From: JAICYJ01 sp963766445
GTDB taxonomy: Bacteria > Actinomycetota > Thermoleophilia > Gaiellales > JAICJC01
DNA length: 48,838 nt
Direction: 5' to 3'
Assembly (NCBI GenBank): GCA_963766445.1
Contig: CAVXZW010000004.1
Coordinates: forward strand, 1 to 48,838
Shown here: piece by piece, positions 42,041 to 48,838 of the stretch
How positions within the stretch are numbered: the first letter of the stretch is position 1
How the letters are laid out: each line of letters starts with the position of its first letter
Program-made: the position numbers and the translations under genes
The notes under the pieces: model-generated
Databases searched by the model: none
What the model saw: the letters and a program-made list of their open reading frames with translations, nothing else
What the model was told of the DNA's origin: nothing

Positions 42041-42376
42041 TTGCGGGAACCATCCAGACTCGAGGTGCTGCACAGCCGCTCCGACAACTCGGAAGTGATC
42101 ATCTGTCGCGGCGTGCTCGACTACGAGACCTGTGGAGAACTCGAGGGGATCATCGAACGGGCACTCGAGGGCGGGGTCCAGCGGCTCAGACTGGACTTTG
42201 CCGGCTTGGTCATGATTGACGACGCGGGACTGCGCTGTCTGCGCACGACGTCGCGGCGATGCCGGAAATCGGGAGCGGTGTTCGAGGTCGACGCCGGCGG
42301 GCACGTACGCGAGGCGATCGCGGCGTCGGGTATCGACGAGCTGGCCGCCCGGCCACCGGATGGGGGTCTCACCTAA
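42041..42376 (+). CDS. STAS-domain protein at the end of the glycan operon
   Basis: Start at TTG 42041, 8 bases after GAGGAGG (inside the 3' end of the GT9 gene); 111 residues. STAS fold: RLEVLHSRSDNSEVIICRGV, LRLDFAGLVMIDDAGLRCLR. The switch motif reads D-D-A-G, so no phosphorylatable Ser/Thr; a constitutive or phosphomimic state is inferred. It is a close paralogue of 16174-16509, alignable over its whole length without gaps after the first residues. Its presence one base behind a glycosyltransferase suggests the operon output is linked to a partner-switching network. Confidence 0.85.
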   Translation: MREPSRLEVLHSRSDNSEVIICRGVLDYETCGELEGIIERALEGGVQRLRLDFAGLVMIDDAGLRCLRTTSRRCRKSGAVFEVDAGGHVREAIAASGIDELAARPPDGGLT

Positions 42377-42398
42377 AAAGGTGGCTGCGACCGGGCTA

Positions 42399-42617
42399 TC
42401 AGTGCGGGCAACGATGCGGCTGGTAGCCAACCCTGTGCTCATAGGCGGTCACAGCCCCGCTTGTGCCAAGCCGTTCGGCCAGCACCGACACCGGAGCCGG
42501 GTCAAGCATCACGTCGTGCTTGCCGAGAGTCATGCGGCGCACGGAGTCACCGCAGCCGTCGCAGAACTCCGACTTCCAGGTGAGCGGTATGGGAAGCAGT
42601 GGGATGCTTGCAGCCTC
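42399..42617 (-). pseudogene. Possible zinc-ribbon ORF without a clear start
   Basis: On the minus strand a frame between a stop at 42620 and TGA 42399-42401 encodes WKSEFCDGCGDSVRRMTLGK, HDVMLDPAPVSVLAERLG, then AYEHRVGYQPHRCPH. The CxxC and late Cys/His look meaningful, but no ATG/GTG/TTG precedes the CxxC. It may be a remnant or a small gene with a lost 5' end. The spacer 42377-42710 otherwise shows nothing. Confidence 0.3.
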
Positions 42618-42710
42618 TCAGAGAGAGAATGAAGCTACCACTCTAGCCAACTCGAAGGACGCCGTCCGAGGCCCCGGCGCTGCACGGCAGAAATACTCGA
42701 CGTCACGGTA

Positions 42711-43082
42711 TTACGTCTGCGGCGGCTCCTGGTAGATGCCGAACACGTTTCCGCCGGGGTCGCGGAAGCGGGCCGTGAGCTCGCCCGGGTCGCCGCCGAC
42801 CGCCTGCACGATCTCGCCGCCGGCGGCCGTCACCGCCCGGCAGGCGGCCTCGGCGTCGTCCACCATCACGTACACCAGCGGCCCCGGCTGGCTCATCGCC
42901 GGCCGCCCGGTCACGAACGCGCCGCTGACCTGGCCGGTGGTGTCGTCGAAGGCGGTGGCGCCGTCGCCGCGGGTGCGGATCGACCAGCCGAACACCTCAC
43001 GGTAGAACGCGGCCGACGCCTCCACGTCGCCGGTCGGGATCTCGACGTAACAGATCTTGCCGTTGGTGGCGGACGGTGGCAT
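42711..43082 (-). CDS. VOC-superfamily (glyoxalase/bleomycin resistance fold) protein
   Basis: Start at ATG 43082 after GAGGAG with 5 bases spacing; the open frame upstream is a shadow of the CoA-transferase. 123 residues. KICYVEIPTGDVEASAAFYR, EVFGWSIRTRGDGATAF, and FRDPGGNVFGIYQEPP give the two-repeat VOC fold with a C-terminal Glu metal position. Single-domain members bind a divalent metal and act on or bind small molecules; substrate unknown. It diverges from the CoA-transferase operon with about 97 bases between starts. Confidence 0.87.
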   Translation of the reverse strand: MPPSATNGKICYVEIPTGDVEASAAFYREVFGWSIRTRGDGATAFDDTTGQVSGAFVTGRPAMSQPGPLVYVMVDDAEAACRAVTAAGGEIVQAVGGDPGELTARFRDPGGNVFGIYQEPPQT

Positions 43083-43179
43083 GGCGGCTCCTCGGGTCGG
43101 TGATGCCGATTCTGCCAGAGCGCCGCCGCCACCCGATCCGCTAGGTTCTGGATCCGGTCGACAGGAGGGCAGCGAGCAG

Positions 43180-44034
43180 ATGGCAGAGGTGGTGACGCTT
43201 CGGGACGCGGTCGCCGAGCTGGTGGCCGACGGCGACACCGTCGCCCTGGAGGGCTTCACGCACCTGATCCCGCACGCGGCCGGCCACGAGCTGATCCGCC
43301 AGCGTCGCCGCGGCCTGACGCTGGTGCGGCTCACGCCCGACGTGATCTACGACCAGATGATCGGCATGGGCTGCGCCGAGCGCATGATCTTCTCGTGGGG
43401 CGGCAACCCCGGCGTCGGCTCGCTGCACCGCTTCCGCGACGCCGTCGAGTCGGGCTGGCCGGTGCCGCTCGCGATCGAGGAGCACTCGCACGCCGGCATG
43501 GCCGCCGCCTACGCGGCCGGCGCCGCCAACCTGCCGTTCGGCGTGCTGCGCGGCTACGCCGGTACCGACCTGCCGAGGCACACCGCCTCGGCCGGGTGGG
43601 TTGACTGCCCATTCACCGGCGAGCGGCTGGCCGCCGTGCGCGCGCTGCGGCCCGACGTCGCGATCGTCCACGCCCAGCAGGCGGACCGCGCCGGCAACGT
43701 GCAGCTGTGGGGCATCAGCGGCGTCCAGAAGGAGGCGGTGCTGGCCGCGCGCCGCTCGATCGTGACGGTCGAGGAGGTGGTCGACGAGCTGGCGCCGCGG
43801 CCGGGCGCGGTGGTGATCCCGACCTGGGTGGTGACGGCCGTGGCGGAGGCGCCGGGCGGCGCGCATCCGTCCTACGCGCACGGCTACTACGACCGCGACA
43901 ACCGCTTCTACACGGCCTGGGATGCGATCAGCCGCGACCGCGAGCGGTTCACCGCCTGGATGCAGCGCCACGTGCTGGACACCGCCGACGTGCGCGAGTA
44001 CGCCAGCCTGCTGCGCGAGGGGTCGCCGGCGTGA
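43180..44034 (+). CDS. CoA-transferase subunit A (3-oxoacid/glutaconate type)
   Basis: 284 residues from ATG 43180; AGGAGGG lies 11 bases upstream. Family I CoA-transferase alpha subunit: ELVADGDTVALEGFTHLIPH (the Gly-rich start), LTLVRLTPDVIYDQMIGMGC, FSWGGNPGVGSLHRFRDAVE, VHAQQADRAGNVQLWGISGV. The long C-terminal part (HGYYDRDNRFYTAWDAISRD) resembles glutaconate/3-oxoadipate GctA-like subunits rather than the short PcaI. It pairs with the next gene to move CoA between succinyl-CoA or acetyl-CoA and an oxoacid. GTGA overlap with subunit B. Confidence 0.88.
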   Translation: MAEVVTLRDAVAELVADGDTVALEGFTHLIPHAAGHELIRQRRRGLTLVRLTPDVIYDQMIGMGCAERMIFSWGGNPGVGSLHRFRDAVESGWPVPLAIEEHSHAGMAAAYAAGAANLPFGVLRGYAGTDLPRHTASAGWVDCPFTGERLAAVRALRPDVAIVHAQQADRAGNVQLWGISGVQKEAVLAARRSIVTVEEVVDELAPRPGAVVIPTWVVTAVAEAPGGAHPSYAHGYYDRDNRFYTAWDAISRDRERFTAWMQRHVLDTADVREYASLLREGSPA

Positions 44035-44788
44035 GCGGTGACGGCCACACCGCCGAGGAGATGATGGCGATCGCGGCCGCCCGCCGGCTGCGCGACGGCG
44101 CCAACTGCTTCGTCGGCATCGGCCTGCCCAGCCGCGCCGCCAACCTGGCCCGCGCCACCCACGCCCCCAGCTGCGTGCTGATCTACGAGAGCGGCACGAT
44201 CGGTGCCAAGCCGCGGCACCTGCCGCTCTCGATCGGCGACGGCGAGCTGGCCGAGACCGCCGACCTGGTGGTGTCGGTGCCCGAGATCTTCAGCTACTGG
44301 CTGCAGGGCGGCCGCATCGACGTGGGCTTCCTGGGCGCGGCCCAGATCGACCGCTACGCCAATCTCAACAGCACCGTGATCGGCGAGTACGAGCACCCCA
44401 ACGTGCGGCTGCCGGGCGGCGGCGGCGCGCCCGAGATCGCAGCCTCCTGCAAGGAGACGCTGGTGATGCTGCGCCACTCGTCGCGCGCGTTCGTGGAGCG
44501 GCTCGACTTCCGCACCACCGTCGGCTACGGCGACGGGCCGGGCGCGCGCGAGCGGCTGGGCCTGCAGGGGCGGGGGGTGAGCGCCGTGATCACCGACCTG
44601 GGCGTGCTCGAGCCCAACCCGGCGAGCTGCGAGCTGGTGCTGCGCCAGGTGCACCCGGGGGTGGAGGTGGCCGACGTGGTGGCCGCCACCGGCTGGCCGC
44701 TGCAGGTGGCCGAGCGGGTCGAGGTCAGCCCGGCGCCGACCGAGGCCGAGCTGGCCGCGCTGCGGTCGCTGCGGACGGCGGAGGAGTC

Positions 44789-44792
<4 letters not shown>
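44031..44792 (+). CDS. CoA-transferase subunit B
   Basis: 253 residues from GTG 44031 (GTGA overlap). Beta subunit signatures: RDGANCFVGIGLPSRAANLA, CVLIYESGTIGAKPRHLPLS, where the Glu of ESG is the expected catalytic residue, then LVVSVPEIFSYWLQGGRIDV and GFLGAAQIDRYANLNSTVIG. Forms an alpha-beta enzyme with the preceding product. Coupling to a thiolase points to 3-oxoadipate or a similar beta-keto acid as substrate. Intact, with GTGA overlap to the thiolase. Confidence 0.9.
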
Positions 44793-45962
<1,170 letters not shown>

Positions 45963-45964
<2 letters not shown>

Positions 45965-46125
45965 GCGGCCGGGGAGGGCGCGTCACGGCGTCGTCGCAGA
46001 GCGGTCGCGCAACATGTGCGTCTGGCACCGGTGTTGCACCCGGGCGAAGCGGCCGGGAGGCCCGTCACGGCGTCGTCACAGCGCCGTCGCGCAACATGTG
46101 CGTCTGGCACCGGTGTTGCACCCGG
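45963..46125. repeat. Two tandem imperfect copies (82-bp period) with internal palindrome
   Basis: Cores 45981-46043 and 46063-46125 are 63 bases each and differ at 3 positions; the last 36 bases are identical. A GCGGCCGGG-AGG block precedes each, so the full unit is about 80 bases. Each core contains GCAACA...TGTTGC arms with GTGC/GCAC inside, an imperfect hairpin. They follow the thiolase stop. Possibly an interspersed genomic repeat. Two copies are too few for a CRISPR. Confidence 0.75.
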
Positions 46126-46200
46126 CAGGCACCCTGGTTGCCCACGGGGGCGGCGCACGCCTCCATCCGCCGCGTCCGTCGCGACCGGTGCAAGCCGGCT

Positions 46201-46345
46201 TTGACAAATTTCACAAACACCTGCAATTCGCGCTATTCTGCACGTGGTCCTGAAGAGCCTTACCCCCTCATCAGGACACGCTAAGTAGAGGCGTGCAGGT
46301 CTGCACGTTCGCCCCGGTGAGCGATTCGCGCACCGGGGCGCGGCG
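46201..46345 (+). ncRNA. Candidate small RNA unit: promoter-like box and three hairpins
   Basis: In a locally AT-rich patch TTGACA (46201-46206) is followed by weak -10 candidates (CAATTC at 17 bases; TATTCT at 46234). Then come three inverted repeats: GTCCTGA/TCAGGAC (46247-46253, 46271-46277), CGTGCAG-GT-CTGCACG (46292-46307), and CGCCCCGGTG/CACCGGGGCG (46310-46319, 46331-46340). The region lies between two convergent gene ends, where a promoter is not needed for coding genes. No ORF is supported. Confidence 0.35.
46310..46340. terminator. 10-bp hairpin between convergent genes
   Basis: CGCCCCGGTG and CACCGGGGCG pair perfectly around an 11-base loop. It can end the epimerase transcript from the right (stop at 46404) and transcripts from the left, including a possible small RNA. 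No T-tract. Confidence 0.65.
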
Positions 46346-46403
46346 TATCTGGGGGCGGATCGTCGGCGCAGCAGCTCATCGATCGGCTGACGAGCGAGCA
46401 CGA

Positions 46404-47405
46404 TCACACAGGCGCGGAGCCCTCGCCGGCGGTCGAGCGTGTCCCCGCCGTCGAGCCCTGGCGCATTCCCTGCATCAGATCGCGCAGCGCGTCCACGGAT
46501 GGCGTCTGCGGCGCCCAACCCAGCCGCTGCTGTGCCCGCGAGCAGTCCATCAACGGGACGCCGAGTGCCATGTCCACCCACCCCGGCGGCGTCGGTTGTA
46601 GCCGCAGCTTCCATGTTGCCCAGGCCGCGCCCCGAAGCACGGCGGCCGGAACACGCAACGGCCGTGCGTCCAGCTCGCGCGCCAGCACCTGTCCGTCCAG
46701 GACCGGTTCGGCCGCGATGTTGAACGCGCCTCGCTCGTCGCTCTCCACCGCCAATCGGTAGGCCTCGGCGGCGTCCATCGAATGTACGGCCTGGAACCGC
46801 AGGCGCGGGTGATCCGGCACCAGCGGGATCGTCCTGGGATTGGCGAGCAGCCGTGGGACGTAGCTGCCGAGGAACAGGCCGGCCACCTCCTTTCCGGCGT
46901 TCCGCTTGAAGATCAGACCCGGTCGCATGCGGGCGACCCGCACGCCTGGATGCTCGTCCTCGAAGACGTCCAGCATCGCCTCCACCTCGGCCTTGTGCCG
47001 CGAGTAGAAGGAGCTGGGGATTCCGCTCGCGGGCCAGCTCTCGTCGACGCGGCGGTCGACCGGCCCGGTCGCGTACGTGCCCACCGACGAGGCGTAGACG
47101 AGGTGGGAAACGCCGGCACGGGCCACCCCGTCGAATACACGACGGCTGCCCTGCACGTTCACCGAACGCAGCGCGGCGTGGTCGTGTGAGGGTTGGATTG
47201 CCCAGGCGAGATGGATCACCGCATCGGCGCCACGGAACGCCTGCTCCAGGTCCGCATCACGAACGTCGGCGGCGACCCACTGCACGGCCGAGGAGCGTGG
47301 CGGGCGCCGAGCCAGCCCGATCACTTCGTGGACGCCCCCGCGCCGGAGCACCTCCAGCAGGCTGGTACCCACGTTGCCGCTCCCGCCCGTTATGACGATG
47401 CGCAT
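46404..47405 (-). CDS. NAD-dependent epimerase/dehydratase family protein
   Basis: 333 residues, intact. Extended SDR: MRIVITGGSGNVGTSLLEVL (TGxxGxxG cofactor loop), DADLEQAFRGADAVIHLAWA, LVYASSVGTYA with the catalytic Ser, and Tyr-Lys in SSFYSRHKAEVEAMLDVFED. RMRPGLIFKRNAGKEV is the usual substrate-domain strand. Substrate is not evident; sugar nucleotides or other carbonyls are possible. It is leftward. A GTTT-N14-GGGAAT promoter ends 10 bases before the ATG, which would make its mRNA nearly leaderless. The alcohol dehydrogenase gene lies 71 bases upstream on the same strand. Confidence 0.9.
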   Translation of the reverse strand: MRIVITGGSGNVGTSLLEVLRRGGVHEVIGLARRPPRSSAVQWVAADVRDADLEQAFRGADAVIHLAWAIQPSHDHAALRSVNVQGSRRVFDGVARAGVSHLVYASSVGTYATGPVDRRVDESWPASGIPSSFYSRHKAEVEAMLDVFEDEHPGVRVARMRPGLIFKRNAGKEVAGLFLGSYVPRLLANPRTIPLVPDHPRLRFQAVHSMDAAEAYRLAVESDERGAFNIAAEPVLDGQVLARELDARPLRVPAAVLRGAAWATWKLRLQPTPPGWVDMALGVPLMDCSRAQQRLGWAPQTPSVDALRDLMQGMRQGSTAGTRSTAGEGSAPV

Positions 47406-47414
47406 GCAGGCGGC

Positions 47415-47438
47415 ATTCCCCCGGTGGGGACGGGAAAC
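47415..47438 (-). promoter_or_regulatory. Sigma-B/F-type promoter GTTT-N14-GGGAAT
   Basis: On the minus strand GTTT (47438-47435) and GGGAAT (47420-47415). Its start point would fall only a few bases before the epimerase ATG at 47405. Confidence 0.45.
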
Positions 47439-47476
47439 CTCCGCGCCGGCAAATGGGGTCGGCGTTCTCCCGTGCT

Positions 47477-48660
47477 CTACGGGTGCAACAGCACCTTGAT
47501 CGCCCCATCCTGCTTCTTCTGGAACATCTCGTACGCGCGAGGGGCGTCCTCGAGCGGCAGGTGGTGGGTCGCCAGGTCCTCGACGGCCAGCGGGTCGTCG
47601 TCGCCTTCGAGCAGCGGCAAGATGTCGGGCACCCAGCGATGGACGTTGGCCTGACCCATGCGCAGCTGAATCTGCTTGTCGAACAACTCCATCATGGGCA
47701 TCGGATCGGCCATCCCGCCGTAGACGCCGCTCAGCGAAATCGTCCCGCCGCGCCGCACGGCGCGGATTGCGCGCCGCACCACGGCCAGCCGGTCGATTCC
47801 CGCCTTCTCGATCATCGGCACTGCGATCGCATCGGGAAGGCGCGCGGCGAGCCCCTGCGCCAGCTTCGCCACCGGCGCGCCGTGGGCCTCCATGCCCACT
47901 GCATCGATGACGCTGTCGGCGCCTCGGCCGTCGGTGCGGTCACGAATCGCCGCCACAACATCCTCGCCGTTGGAAGAGTCGATCACCTCGACGCCGTGAC
48001 GGCGGGCCAGGCCCAGACGGTCCGGCACGAGGTCGATCCCGATCACACGGCCGGCCCCGCGATGGCGGGCAACCCGGCAACTCATTTGCCCGATCGGTCC
48101 CAGCCCGAACACGGCGACCGAACCGCCTTTGGGAATCGCCGCATACTCCACCGCCTGCCAGGCGGTCGGCAGAACGTCGGAAGGTACACGAAGCGCTCGT
48201 CGGGCGGACCTTCGGGCACCTTGATCGGCCCGAACTGAGCCTGCGGCACACGCAGCAGCCCGGCCTGTCCGCCAGGCACGTGCCCGTAGAGACGCGTGTA
48301 GCCGAACAGCGCGGCGCCCCTCCCCTGACTACGGAGCTGGGTTGTCTCGCACTGCGAAAAGAGGCCCTCGTCGCACATGAAACAATGGCCGCACGAGATG
48401 TTGAACGGTATGACAACCCGGTCGCCGGGCTTGATGTGCGTGACCGCCGACCCCACCGCCTCGACGATCCCCATCGGCTCGTGTCCGAGGATGTCGCCCT
48501 CGTTCAGGAACGCCCCAAGCACCTCATAGAGGTGCAAATGGGACCCGCAGATGCCGGTGGACGTGACGCGGACGATCGCATCGGTGTCCTGCTCGATCAC
48601 CGGATCAGGGACGGTGTCAACCCGCACGTCACGCCTTCCGTGCCATCTCAATGCCCGCAT
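47477..48660 (-). CDS. Zinc-dependent alcohol dehydrogenase (MDR family), one frameshift
   Basis: Start at ATG 48660, preceded by GGAGGAGG. Catalytic zinc site: VTSTGICGSHLHLYEVLGAF (Cys, His) and GHEPMGIVEAVG (Glu). Structural zinc Cys cluster: NISCGHCFMCDEGLFSQC. A base is lost near 48178 (YLPTF for YLSDV), after which the other frame gives VLPTAWQAVEYAAI, VAVFGLGPIGQMSCRVARHR (Rossmann loop) and runs to 47477. About 395 residues, longer than typical ADH, near glutathione-independent formaldehyde dehydrogenase-like proteins. NAD-linked oxidation of an alcohol or aldehyde is expected. A stress-type promoter match lies 34 bases upstream. Confidence 0.9.
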
Positions 48661-48694
48661 CGCGATCCTCCTCCGTTCGTCCGTGCGCATGGCG

Positions 48695-48719
48695 ATACCA
48701 CCCTCCGCGGATGCAAAAC
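48695..48719 (-). promoter_or_regulatory. Possible sigma-B/F-type promoter GTTT-N15-TGGTAT
   Basis: On the minus strand GTTT (48719-48716) and TGGTAT (48700-48695), one base from GGGTAT, 34 bases before the dehydrogenase ATG. The rest of 48720-48838 shows no feature. Confidence 0.4.
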
Positions 48720-48838
48720 CTCGGCGGTGGCTGAGGCGCGCGGGCAGCGCGAAGCGGCGTCGCGAGCCACCAGAGGAGCAGGGGTATGCTGCCTTCGAGC
48801 CGGTTCAGCTGACGCCGGCCCCCCCGAGCGAAGGGACG

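Noticed and set aside
42216..42735. Two plus-strand ORFs after the STAS gene
   Set aside because: No motif, low-complexity composition, and the minus strand holds a more plausible Cys-containing fragment.

Overview
The window is very GC-rich, uses many GTG and TTG starts, and encodes actinobacterial-type proteins (GAF-ANTAR regulator, DUF6458-like small membrane protein, several STAS proteins and an RsbW-like kinase, bacterial Ku, many secreted beta-propeller proteins). This suggests an uncultured Actinomycetota genome, most likely class Thermoleophilia. The class is an inference from gene content; there is no rRNA gene to test it. I saw no tRNA, rRNA, CRISPR array, transposase, integrase or phage gene.

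Layout. 1-7.0 kb: four leftward genes for exported proteins (kelch/NHL, Asp-box sialidase-like, PD40-like propeller, TadG-like pilus protein). 7.4-9.6 kb: GFA-fold protein, lipoprotein, Ser/Thr kinase, small acidic protein. 9.5-16.2 kb: polysaccharide genes (Wzy-like polymerase, Wzz-like copolymerase with a degenerate kinase domain, GT4 transferase), with pdxH and a cupredoxin. 16.2-19.7 kb: two STAS proteins, Ku, a single-chain PheRS-like protein behind an elaborate 5' leader, and a small DMT transporter. 19.7-27.2 kb: envelope and secreted proteins, a hydrolase, a cupin-HTH fusion. 27.2-32.6 kb: a stress-type island with an RsbW-like kinase, GAF-ANTAR, STAS, small membrane proteins and a YciF-like ferritin-fold protein, several behind GTTT-N15/16-GGGWA promoters of the sigma-B/sigma-F class. 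32.6-42.4 kb: a tightly coupled operon of carbamoyltransferase, GT2 with a GmhB-like HAD phosphatase domain, GT9, two further glycosyltransferases, HldE, SDR, GT9 and a STAS protein. 42.7-46.0 kb: VOC protein and a CoA-transferase/thiolase operon of the 3-oxoadipate type. 46.0-48.8 kb: repeats and a possible small RNA, then an NAD-dependent epimerase and a zinc alcohol dehydrogenase.

The most interesting system is the 32.6-42.4 kb operon. It pairs ADP-heptose-type sugar activation (HldE, GmhB-like HAD) with two GT9 heptosyltransferase-like enzymes and a carbamoyltransferase. That reads as a pathway for a carbamoylated heptose surface glycan in a lineage not expected to make LPS. GmhA and HldD are not in the window. 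The operon may be stress-controlled: a sigma-B-like promoter lies 97 bp before its first gene, and its last gene is a STAS protein whose phosphoacceptor motif is D-D-A-G.

Sequence quality varies. Isolated single frameshifts break about ten genes, and two stretches (about 6.2-6.8 kb and 32.8-36.9 kb) change frame roughly every 30-60 bases while still encoding well conserved proteins. I treat these as consensus indels rather than pseudogenes and give gene limits from the first start to the final stop after joining frames by eye.
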